Origin: Fibrobacter sp.
Lineage (GTDB): Bacteria; Fibrobacterota; Chitinivibrionia; Chitinivibrionales; Chitinispirillaceae
Length of the DNA stretch: 64,000 nt
Reading direction: 5' to 3'
Assembly (NCBI GenBank): GCA_012513915.1
Contig: JAAZBG010000054.1
Location: 1 to 64,000, forward strand
A model generated the notes under the pieces. The model saw nothing but the letters and a program-made list of their open reading frames with translations, was not told the DNA's origin and ran no database searches. The translations under genes were made by a program, and so were the position numbers. Every line of letters starts with the position of its first letter. Within the stretch, counting starts at the first letter, position 1. Below, in pieces: positions 17,997 through 25,872 of the stretch.

Positions 17997-18854
17997 TCAC
18001 CATTTCGGTTGATTTCCTATATTAAGCCCCGTAACGTCAGATGCCTCAATTATTGATATAAACGCATTCGGATCCTTGGATAAAACCAGTTTTTTTAATA
18101 AATACACGCGATCTCTTGTTATAACACTATAAAGCAGTTTTTTTTCAGTTCCTTCATAACCACCTTTACCATCAATTACTGTTACTCCGATTTTATGACC
18201 ATTCACTAATTCGTCAAGGATTTCATTCCAATCATCGGAGACAATGAGTACTGCCTGCCGCTTTGACAAGCCATGAAATAACAGGTCTGCAGCCTTGGCA
18301 GAGACGAAAACGAAAACAACCGTGTAAAGAACATTTTCGAGCGGGAAGAACAACATTGCGACCAGCATTACTGCAGTATTGATAATCAACATACCGGTGC
18401 CAAGAGTAATATGAAAATATTTAAAAAATATCGCACAGAGAATTTCTGATCCTCCGGAAGATCCTTTTGTCCGAAGCATTATGCCGGAACCAATACCGCT
18501 CAGTCCACCAGCGATGATTGACGCGAGCAGTTTATCGTTTAGATCGATTTTAATCGTTACAACAAATAATAATGCTGAGTAGATTATGATCCCCCAGGAT
18601 GTATACAAGATAAATCGTAATCCTATGAACCGCCATCCGATAAGAAAAACCGGTATGTTGATCAGGAAATAAATCAGTCCAACCGGAATAACCGGAAAAA
18701 GATAGTAAAAAATCAGTGCGAAACCAGTAAAACCACTGGACATAAAGTCATGAGGAATTAAAAGTCCTTTTACCGCAATGGCACAAAGTATTCCACCAAT
18801 CGTTAATAGTGATGTCTGGAAAAAGAAGTCTTTTAATTTTTCAGTAATTTTCAT
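17997..18854 (-). CDS. YitT family membrane protein (DUF161 + DUF2179)
   Basis: A 285-aa protein with five to six transmembrane helices (about 15-200) containing GLLIPHDFMSSGFTGFA and the GSSGGSEIL motif (about 131-139) typical of YitT proteins. A C-terminal soluble DUF2179 domain (about 205-280) carries GVTVIDGKGGYEGTEKKLL and a DPNAFISI ending. The family is widespread and probably transports a small solute; no substrate is established. It is monocistronic. Confidence 0.9.
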   Translation of the reverse strand: MKITEKLKDFFFQTSLLTIGGILCAIAVKGLLIPHDFMSSGFTGFALIFYYLFPVIPVGLIYFLINIPVFLIGWRFIGLRFILYTSWGIIIYSALLFVVTIKIDLNDKLLASIIAGGLSGIGSGIMLRTKGSSGGSEILCAIFFKYFHITLGTGMLIINTAVMLVAMLFFPLENVLYTVVFVFVSAKAADLLFHGLSKRQAVLIVSDDWNEILDELVNGHKIGVTVIDGKGGYEGTEKKLLYSVITRDRVYLLKKLVLSKDPNAFISIIEASDVTGLNIGNQPKW

Positions 18855-19399
18855 TATTTCCTCTATTCTACGAAAATTAATCGCTGATTCTGCACAATGC
18901 GATACTACTCTGCGAAGTTCAAATCAGCCCTGCAATTTACAACCGCAGAACATATGCGTTTATGAGTTTCAGTAGTAATGTAGATAAAGGCTTCAGGAGA
19001 GTCAAGGGTGTGTTGATTAGGAGTGGGCTTTGTGATAGAAAGTCTCTTTAAACTGCGACTCCGTTTTTTCAATTGTATAATGTGTCAATTTGGCAAGACT
19101 AATTCCTGACACATATTTTCCTGGAATATTTATCAACTGATATAAAGAAAATATACCATAGTTTATACGTTGATTGTACAAACTATGCAATAACAATCAG
19201 CACATAACAACCGTCAAAAAGGAACTCTCTTTTGTCAGACCATTTCATTGAATAATTATCCTCCTGTAAAATTTATCGATTCATTTTTATTACCAGCAAT
19301 CCCCAAAAACATCCTGCTTGCCCCCTGACCCCATTTAACGTATTTTCATTGCTACAGCTTAATAAAACCCAAACACCCTTTTTTGCTGGAGTGCTAATA
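18855..19399. other. Long non-coding gap before the accessory island
   Basis: This 545-bp AT-rich stretch separates divergent genes. No protein gene is supported. An ORF extension of the next gene to a TTG at 19349 is rejected. The segment AATTGTATAATG (about 19071-19082) could be a -10 region for the island, but I see no convincing -35. No tRNA or attachment-site repeat was found. Confidence 0.4.
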
Positions 19400-20542
19400 A
19401 TGGCATCAGGAATATGGAATGATATCAACCTCCCCGGTTTTGCCCGGTCAAAAGAGGAGGAGAGAGAAAAAACAATCGTTACCGGCGTTGAAGACAATTC
19501 GCCGGAAGAGGAGCCCGAGGACGAGGTTCGTATTATCTCTGCAGAATGGGTCCCCGGTTCAAAAGGATTCCAGTATAACGAACAATGCTTCTGTGATGTT
19601 AAAGCGGAATATCTTAAGGAAACCTCCCGTGCAAAGCTTCGTGGAAATCTTCATGGTATGTATGATGGTATCGATGAAGACATGGGATTAACCGTTGAGG
19701 GATGCATTGATGATGCCACGATGATCGCACGGATCTCTATCCCGAAACTCCATTTTATTAATAATGCCCATTATGCCGCATGGCAGGAGGATCATACTGT
19801 TTCCTGTCAGTATTATCTGAAGGATATCAGCCACAGTCTCGGTGCAAACAAAATCGACAGCCCCATGCTTGATATGCCTAATGATGAAACTGCAGAACTT
19901 CAAAAATTAACTGTCCAGCTGAGTATCGACCCTGATGATCCTGATTGTCAAAATGACACATTTACGCTATTCAGTACCGATGATGTACGTAGTTATGAGC
20001 AGGTAAAAACGGTTCAGGATGATGCACTCAAAAACAACAATACGGTAGAACTGGTATTCACTGATCTTGATGAAAACCTTACTTATACACTTGAACACGA
20101 CAACGGTGACGGCGATAAAGTCGTGCTGCTTCAAAACCGGGCATATGGAAAATGGGCCGGTGCTACTGAAGGCCTTGCAGAAAGTGGAAAAGGTGGTGGC
20201 CTGTTCAAGAAAATCGGTGACACAAAGAGTAAAGTATCCCAGACTAAAAGCGCTATCAATGCTAAAGTCGCACAGGCAAAATCAACAGTTAACGACACGG
20301 TAAATGAAGCCAACCAGATTAAGCATAGTGCGGTTAATCAATCCAATGAGGCAAGATCTCAGGCTAATGAAGCACAATCGCAGGTAACCGGAAGTATCAA
20401 CGACAAGCTTGCCGCGATTGATTCATCACGGGAGAATGTGCAAAAGGCCGCAGCAGCAGCCAAAGAAAAAGTCGCAACAGCCGCGAACACTGCTGACAAA
20501 GTGGCAGAGTCACTTACATCCGTACCTAAGTTTACTATTTAA
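19400..20542 (+). CDS. Beta-sandwich/coiled-coil protein, putative secreted-effector partner
   Basis: A 380-aa protein starting MASGIWNDI, with GGAG 8 bp upstream. There is no signal peptide. An acidic N-terminal segment leads to two predicted beta-sandwich domains: about 46-165 (W-x-P-G-S-K-G start) and about 170-260 (FTLFSTDDVRSYEQ, VFTDLDENLTYTLEHD). They resemble, from memory, the Ig-like modules that accompany T6SS- or VgrG-linked cargo proteins. Residues about 275-370 are an Ala/Ser/Asn/Gln-rich amphipathic helical tail like a long coiled coil. It is the first gene of a seven-gene + strand run. A role in carrying or delivering the next gene's product is inference. Confidence 0.6.
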   Translation: MASGIWNDINLPGFARSKEEEREKTIVTGVEDNSPEEEPEDEVRIISAEWVPGSKGFQYNEQCFCDVKAEYLKETSRAKLRGNLHGMYDGIDEDMGLTVEGCIDDATMIARISIPKLHFINNAHYAAWQEDHTVSCQYYLKDISHSLGANKIDSPMLDMPNDETAELQKLTVQLSIDPDDPDCQNDTFTLFSTDDVRSYEQVKTVQDDALKNNNTVELVFTDLDENLTYTLEHDNGDGDKVVLLQNRAYGKWAGATEGLAESGKGGGLFKKIGDTKSKVSQTKSAINAKVAQAKSTVNDTVNEANQIKHSAVNQSNEARSQANEAQSQVTGSINDKLAAIDSSRENVQKAAAAAKEKVATAANTADKVAESLTSVPKFTI

Positions 20543-20605
20543 GAAATCGAGACAAATCTAACTACTGTATATTGACTATATGCAACAAATGAAGGAATGA
20601 TAACA

Positions 20606-21886
20606 ATGGCATTTAAAAAATATGAAGTAGTCTCATCATCGCGGGATACGATTGTACTGCAAAAATCGGCATCACCACTCAAAAAAGCATGGTTTATACC
20701 TGATGAAAATATCGACTTTGAAAAACTCTGCCTATTGCGGATGGAATTTTCATCACCGCCAAAAAGCCCGGTAACTATTGCATTATGGGCAAGGTATAAG
20801 GGTACCGAATATGATCTTGATCACAAACGTGAAATTCAGATTACCGATACCCTTTCGGAAGAGCATCTGTCACTGTATTATGTCGACAAACATCAGGCAG
20901 ATATTGTTAATAAGGGTGAAAAAGATGTAAAAGCATATTACTATGCTAAGATTACCGCAAACGGTGTAGTGTGTAAAAGCGAATATCTTGAAATGCCAAT
21001 TGCCGGGATTGTTTACAAAAAGGGCAATTATGATGACACCGTTGCAACAGATGCAAGACATCCGAAAAGTGGCGAAAATTACAAAGCCGGGAAAGGTATT
21101 ACCGTACTGCAACGGATGCTGATTTCAAGTAAATTTCTCGATATTGCATCACCAACGGGTAATTATGGCCCGAAAACAGAGGAGGCAGTCAAGGCGTTTC
21201 AAACCTGTGCACTTGGCAAAGAACGTCAGAAACGAGGAGTGATGATCAATGTCTCGGTATCGTTCAAAGGAAGTGCGGACGGTATTGCAGATATCTCAAC
21301 TCAGGAGGAATTGAAGTACTGGAGCAGGATGGAGTATTGTAAGCCGGCAAATTCTGTTACGCTCAATTTTTCGTCATCACTTGATGAAGGAAGGAAAAAT
21401 CTTCTATCTACAAAAAGCCGAGATATTATCACTACTGCCGCTAAAGCAGTTGGATACCAGAGTGTCATGATAAACAGTACAATCAGATATCCGCGTCAAC
21501 AAGCATCCGCGATGTACAACAACTTGAAAAACGGGAAAAGACTCTCATATGCAGCACCAGGAATGGCAGTAACAAATGTTTGGGATGATTGTCAGAAAAA
21601 GAAACTTTCTAAAGAAGATACTATTAAAAAAATGGTTGACAAAATTGATGAATTTTCAAAAGAAGGCAAACGCGTATCATTGCATTGTGTAAGCGAAGAT
21701 GAATATAAAAAGATGAACATAGTTGATATTGATATCCCAAAGACTAAAACTGCAGATTTTCTTCGGGAACTTGCAAAAAGTGATTGTGTTGTTAAAATAC
21801 TACACGATATATCCGGTATCAAGGATGAAGGAAAAATAAAATTACTTAAAAAGGAGCCTTGTATACATGTTGAAATTAAACAGTAA
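20606..21886 (+). CDS. Peptidoglycan-binding protein with M15-like peptidase domain (candidate effector)
   Basis: A 426-aa protein. I choose ATG 20606 (MAFKKYEV) because AAGG at 20592-20595 is well spaced for it but too close to the ATG at 20597. N-terminal beta-rich domain about 1-145. A peptidoglycan-binding helical motif (about 158-200) contains ITVLQRMLI and YGPKTEEAVKAFQ. The C-terminal domain (about 245-426) carries INSTIRYPRQQASAMYNN, SLHC, NIVDIDIP and IHVEI. The spaced His, Asp and His-x-Glu fit the zinc site of M15-type (DD- or LD-peptidase) folds. There is no signal peptide, so export would need a specialised route such as a contractile injection system. It overlaps an ankyrin lipoprotein by 20 bp, suggesting effector-immunity pairing. 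Confidence 0.65.
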   Translation: MAFKKYEVVSSSRDTIVLQKSASPLKKAWFIPDENIDFEKLCLLRMEFSSPPKSPVTIALWARYKGTEYDLDHKREIQITDTLSEEHLSLYYVDKHQADIVNKGEKDVKAYYYAKITANGVVCKSEYLEMPIAGIVYKKGNYDDTVATDARHPKSGENYKAGKGITVLQRMLISSKFLDIASPTGNYGPKTEEAVKAFQTCALGKERQKRGVMINVSVSFKGSADGIADISTQEELKYWSRMEYCKPANSVTLNFSSSLDEGRKNLLSTKSRDIITTAAKAVGYQSVMINSTIRYPRQQASAMYNNLKNGKRLSYAAPGMAVTNVWDDCQKKKLSKEDTIKKMVDKIDEFSKEGKRVSLHCVSEDEYKKMNIVDIDIPKTKTADFLRELAKSDCVVKILHDISGIKDEGKIKLLKKEPCIHVEIKQ

Positions 21887-22556
21887 AAATCTATTTATTG
21901 TATTTCTCCTGTTATTTACGTATTGCGCGAAGAAAGATGCTGTCAAAAATATTAACAACAGTCTCGATTCGTCAAAAATGACACATATACAGTCAGACAC
22001 CACAACGATTAATAATCCATCGGTATCTGCAGCTACGGAAATTAACGGTTACACAGCATCTGCACTTGGCAGGGCGGTCTATGCGAACAATCTGCAGCTC
22101 GTAAAGGAGCTCGTTGATAAAGGCGCTTCAACATCAAACTGCCTCGCAACCGAAATGTACGAATTTGATCTTCTTTTCGCAGCAATCGAATTCGAAAAAG
22201 TTGACATTGTCAGATACGTACTCGACAACAACCTGTACACATCAATTAACAATGTGTACACTGAAGAATCAGAAACTCCACTAACGCTTGCATGTGCCCT
22301 TGAAAACATCCAGAATGCTGCAGCCATTGCGGAACTATTGATTAAAAACGGTGCAGATGTCAATGGAGCTGGTTCTGTGGGGGGAGATTATACTTATTAC
22401 CCTCTTATCAATGCGATTAAAAAAGGTAACGTACAATTAACAAAGTTACTGATTGACAATGGTGCAAAAACCAACATTTTGGACAATCAGGGTAAAACAC
22501 CGGTTTCATATGCGCAGGAAAGCGGCAACCAGGCAATTATTGATCTTGTAAAGTGA
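21867..22556 (+). CDS. Ankyrin-repeat lipoprotein (candidate immunity protein)
   Basis: A 229-aa protein. An N-terminal lipoprotein signal ends FTYC (lipidated Cys about residue 18). A Ser/Thr/Asn-rich tether is followed by four to five ankyrin repeats (about 60-229), with GRAVYANNLQLVKELVDKGA, TPLTLACALEN and KLLIDNGAKTNILDNQGKTP. Ankyrin proteins are a known immunity type in polymorphic-toxin and T6SS loci. A periplasmic lipoprotein would be well placed to block a peptidoglycan hydrolase such as its upstream neighbour. AAGGAG lies 10 bp before the ATG, inside the upstream gene, and the two overlap by 20 bp. Confidence 0.8.
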   Translation: MLKLNSKNLFIVFLLLFTYCAKKDAVKNINNSLDSSKMTHIQSDTTTINNPSVSAATEINGYTASALGRAVYANNLQLVKELVDKGASTSNCLATEMYEFDLLFAAIEFEKVDIVRYVLDNNLYTSINNVYTEESETPLTLACALENIQNAAAIAELLIKNGADVNGAGSVGGDYTYYPLINAIKKGNVQLTKLLIDNGAKTNILDNQGKTPVSYAQESGNQAIIDLVK

Positions 22557-22569
22557 AAACTGTAATTCC

Positions 22570-22947
22570 ATGAGTAATAAATCTATTCGATCGTACTACA
22601 TGATAACGTTTTTTTTGTCAAATACCATATTCTGTAATGATCCTGTTGATAAAACACAAAAACACAACGAGATACGAACTCTTAAACCGGTAGTCACAAA
22701 ACGAATCGTTAACAATATTTCAAGCTCAACCATTTCAGATAATGATCTGTTTGGAATCTGGACAACGGATCCCAATGGTCCACACGCTGATTTCATGATT
22801 AATCAGGAAACATATTATATTGTTGATAATGATGGACAGTCAGAATTTCCTTTCACAGTAGAAAAAAATACAATAACAATATCCTTTCCGGATAATGTCA
22901 CAAAAGGAATTAAAACCACTGGAAATTGTACCATCAACTGCTGGTGA
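22570..22947 (+). CDS. Small secreted protein, possible immunity protein
   Basis: A 125-aa protein with a hydrophobic export signal (residues about 9-22, possible lipobox TIFC). A beta-rich mature part has DLFGIWTTDPNGPHADF and YYIVDNDGQ. The GIW-x-x-D-P start recalls small lipocalin-like or immunity domains, but I cannot assign a family. The end is unusual: it finishes in a 53-bp overlap with the next gene in another frame, and its last 15 residues (TTGNCTINCW) look unlike the rest. A frameshift or gene fusion is possible. No clear ribosome site precedes the ATG. Confidence 0.5.
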   Translation: MSNKSIRSYYMITFFLSNTIFCNDPVDKTQKHNEIRTLKPVVTKRIVNNISSSTISDNDLFGIWTTDPNGPHADFMINQETYYIVDNDGQSEFPFTVEKNTITISFPDNVTKGIKTTGNCTINCW

Positions 22948-23887
22948 TAAAATTACTGTCAGAGCGCTTCCTGCTGCATCCGCCTTGACAGTTCATTGGA
23001 AATGTGCCAATCTCATTGATGAAACCAGTATGGCTGATCAGAACATATTCAAGGTTTCCGGTTTTGGAGCTCAGGCAACAGATATATTAATGGCGCTTGT
23101 AATGGGACGCTTAAAATATCTGTTACCTCCTAAAAAACTGTCTATTACAGGTACAACAAATGGTAGATCCATTTCCAACCAATTACATGTTTACCCGTAT
23201 AGTAAAGTTGCTTATGAAGTCGACTTGTCAAAAGCATTTGGCTGGTTGGAAAATGCAAGTAACAATATTAATAAGTGGTTTGGTATTGGGAAAAAAAATA
23301 GTCCCTTCAAATTTAAAGTCCTTGTTGGAAAAGTAATGTTTGAGGGTGGTTATGAAGAGGATAAAAAGTCCAACGTAGCATTTTATAAGTTTTCTTTAAA
23401 AGGTGGTTTTAACCCTCTTTTTGGTGCAGATTTTAAATGCTACCCGCCAATTCCAGGGACAGTTATCTTACCACCTGCACTTCAAAAATGGATTGCCTGC
23501 GTTACGTTTATTCTTACAATAAAAGGTGGGATAGCCGTTACTATTGGTGTAGAACGTTCCAACGCCACGACAATAAATGGTCTTGCTGAGGGTAGTGGTT
23601 CTATTGCAATCGGAGCAGGGTTAGCTGCAAAAGTTGCTAATGGTAAAGTGCTTGAAGCCAACCTTTTGGCAACATCCGGATTGAAACTAAATTATAAATT
23701 GGATTGTCAGTATGACTTCTCTAAAGAAAAATTTACACCAAAAGATTCTGCAAAAGTGTCCTGGGATGGACTTAAGGATGAACTTAGTTTCAAATTATTT
23801 GACGGAACCTATTCAAGATCTTCAAAGGTGATTCTTTTTGAGCCAAAAGATTTAATAGAAACGAAATGGAAACTTTTATTCGAATAG
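22895..23887 (+). CDS. Unrecognised protein of the accessory island
   Basis: A 330-aa protein with no signal peptide. It is mixed beta and Gly/Ala-rich, and includes a hydrophobic glycine-rich stretch (about 200-225, CVTFILTIKGGIAVTIG) that could be membrane-interacting. The composition is AT-rich. It starts inside the previous gene (53-bp overlap) and its N-terminus LKPLEIVPSTAGDKITV looks like the middle of a domain. The true start may therefore be elsewhere, or the two ORFs may be a frameshifted pair. It could be a toxin, carrier or structural component; nothing in the sequence decides it. AGGAGG for the next gene follows its stop. Confidence 0.5.
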   Translation: MSQKELKPLEIVPSTAGDKITVRALPAASALTVHWKCANLIDETSMADQNIFKVSGFGAQATDILMALVMGRLKYLLPPKKLSITGTTNGRSISNQLHVYPYSKVAYEVDLSKAFGWLENASNNINKWFGIGKKNSPFKFKVLVGKVMFEGGYEEDKKSNVAFYKFSLKGGFNPLFGADFKCYPPIPGTVILPPALQKWIACVTFILTIKGGIAVTIGVERSNATTINGLAEGSGSIAIGAGLAAKVANGKVLEANLLATSGLKLNYKLDCQYDFSKEKFTPKDSAKVSWDGLKDELSFKLFDGTYSRSSKVILFEPKDLIETKWKLLFE

Positions 23888-23902
23888 GAGGCATAATATT
23901 AA

Positions 23903-24712
23903 ATGGCCGATATGTCAAATGATAGAAACATTGCATTAATCATTATGTTCTCGTTGTTATTTGATTTTTTTATTTTTACACTAATCGGATTGAAAGTATA
24001 TCAACCGATGTTCATGTACATTCAATGGAAGTATTTTACAAAATATGCAACGGTAAATGCCAAAATAATCGAGAGTATAATTTCAGAATCAGATGGAGAA
24101 ACAGAAACAACAGATCAGTGGGTATACCACTATTATCCCTATTTTAAAGTTGAATTCCAACATAAGGGAAAAACTGTAAATGCTGTTGTATCACTTACAC
24201 CAGAAGGATACGATTCGCCTGACAAAGCATTTAGTGATATTTTTTCAATTGCTCCAAATAAAAAAATTAAATACATTCAGACTACGTCAAAAGAAATTAG
24301 CTATGGCTTATCACAATATCTCTCACCAATCAGGGTTCATGATAACCCTGCAACAGAGAGTATGATTAAACTGGTTATTAATGATGCACGGCCTGAAATC
24401 AATAACTACTACTTTACTAAAATCAGTTTAGCGGACTGGTTATTACCACTTTTGTTTATGGTTTTTGGATTAGTTTGTCTGATACCACTAATAGTTATTC
24501 CTGAATTATCGTTACAATTCAAGCTTTCATCTGTTTTCGGCACAGTACTTTTAATCGCACTATTCTACACGGGTATTCCTGTTCTGTTAAACAAATTAAA
24601 CATTCACATGGCATCTCCTCTTGACAAACCAATGCTTGAAATCATTATTGATGACTCCTATGATGGATCACAACTGACACCCTATTTAAACTTTAAACCT
24701 ACCGAGGAATAA
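23903..24712 (+). CDS. DUF3592-like membrane protein
   Basis: A 269-aa protein with one N-terminal transmembrane helix (about 10-33), an extracytoplasmic beta-rich region (about 45-165) and two further helices (about 175-230). The beta region includes TDQWVYHYYPYFKVEFQHKG, the pattern of DUF3592 domains (a tyrosine-rich strand pair followed by a PxxY turn). It is separated from the upstream gene by 15 bp with AGGAGG. The role is unknown. In this island it might be a membrane-embedded immunity or assembly partner (inference). Confidence 0.6.
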   Translation: MADMSNDRNIALIIMFSLLFDFFIFTLIGLKVYQPMFMYIQWKYFTKYATVNAKIIESIISESDGETETTDQWVYHYYPYFKVEFQHKGKTVNAVVSLTPEGYDSPDKAFSDIFSIAPNKKIKYIQTTSKEISYGLSQYLSPIRVHDNPATESMIKLVINDARPEINNYYFTKISLADWLLPLLFMVFGLVCLIPLIVIPELSLQFKLSSVFGTVLLIALFYTGIPVLLNKLNIHMASPLDKPMLEIIIDDSYDGSQLTPYLNFKPTEE

Positions 24713-24717
24713 CTATT

Positions 24718-25491
24718 ATGTCACATAAACATATACAGATTGAAATTGACAATCATAAAATCGGGTTAGTCCTATTTATAAATGATTGTATCGTTTTTTC
24801 AAATAGCTTTCATCAGGTTCCAGCTACAAGTTTTCCTGTCAACCAGTGGGTACTGAACGGTGTAAATACCCTTAAAGCTAATGTATCAATTAATCCTCAC
24901 TGGACTGAAGAGCTGAACGAACAATCATTCAAAATCGTACTAAAGCAATATGAAGGTACACCTGACAACCTGGTAGAAACCGTGATCTCATCACTCGAAT
25001 GGGAATATATTCCCGACACACAATTTCCAGTAAATCTAACTCAGGAATTTTCGCTTGATATACCTTATGGTAACTGGGGTTGGTATGATGCAGATGCTTT
25101 TAATGAAGACACCGTTCCGGTTGATTCCTTGAAACAATATATTACATCATTGCATACCGCACTTGTAAACAAAGACTATACAGCACTTGAACCGTTCCTT
25201 ACAACGAAATCAACCGAACTGGCTCATGCTTTTGGCATTCCGCTTAATGAACGGTTTGACGACCAGAAAACATTCTTTATAACAGAACTTTTTTCTCATC
25301 CAGCATGGGGACTTGAACCGCTCAATTTTGAAAACATGATATTCCAGTTTCATGCACAGGGCCGCTTGGTTGAGGTTATTGACATAAAGGGCAAATCGTT
25401 GATTCAGTCGGCAATACTTGACGAAGGGTACAATTTCAGCCTCCCGTTATTTCTGTGTCATAAAAATGATCAGTGGATTCTTTGCAGATAA
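24718..25491 (+). CDS. Unrecognised protein, resembles T6SS-locus accessory/immunity proteins
   Basis: A 257-aa soluble protein with no signal peptide. The first 140 residues are a beta-rich domain with PVNQWVLNGVNTLKANV, a phrase I associate with small conserved proteins next to T6SS effectors. After a linker, residues about 150-257 are a helical/beta domain ending in NDQWILCR, the closing strand of an NTF2-like or SnoaL-type fold. It is the last gene of the run, 5 bp after the DUF3592 gene. Function unknown; immunity or adaptor role is inference. Confidence 0.5.
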   Translation: MSHKHIQIEIDNHKIGLVLFINDCIVFSNSFHQVPATSFPVNQWVLNGVNTLKANVSINPHWTEELNEQSFKIVLKQYEGTPDNLVETVISSLEWEYIPDTQFPVNLTQEFSLDIPYGNWGWYDADAFNEDTVPVDSLKQYITSLHTALVNKDYTALEPFLTTKSTELAHAFGIPLNERFDDQKTFFITELFSHPAWGLEPLNFENMIFQFHAQGRLVEVIDIKGKSLIQSAILDEGYNFSLPLFLCHKNDQWILCR

Positions 25492-25872
25492 AAAGGAAAC
25501 TAAAAAACAGGGTTACAATTTCGAACTTTACCACAAAACGCATGGGGTAAGAAACCACCACGCAGACAATTCATAAACCCGTTGGGTTAAAGAGGCTGTT
25601 CCTACTAACAATTTCTATCACAATTATTTAAACATGGGCAACACTCTTTACCCCGACAGGGGTTACGCATCCTCACCGCAGCGGTTTCCTACCCTGCGGA
25701 CAGGATCAAAAAACAAAAATCAGCTCAGGATTCTCATTGAAAAAAACATACCCGGAATTTATGATTCTTAGAGGAGCCGATAGTATTTTCAGGTTGCATT
25801 TCAAGTAGTTATACATCTTTACACAAAATTGCATCATCGTTAATCAGGTGATGACTTTTCGGGATCAGCACC
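25492..25872. other. Intergenic region with clustered short hairpins
   Basis: This 381-bp gap after the island contains several perfect short palindromes: AACCC-GTT-GGGTT (about 25577-25589), ACCCC-GACA-GGGGT (about 25651-25664) and CCGCAG-n12-CTGCGG (about 25677-25700). They look like remnants of dispersed intergenic hairpin elements; no gene is supported. Confidence 0.5.

Noticed and set aside
19349..19399. TTG start for the first island gene
   Set aside because: The extra residues are not domain-like. GGAG 8 bp before ATG 19400 gives a better start.
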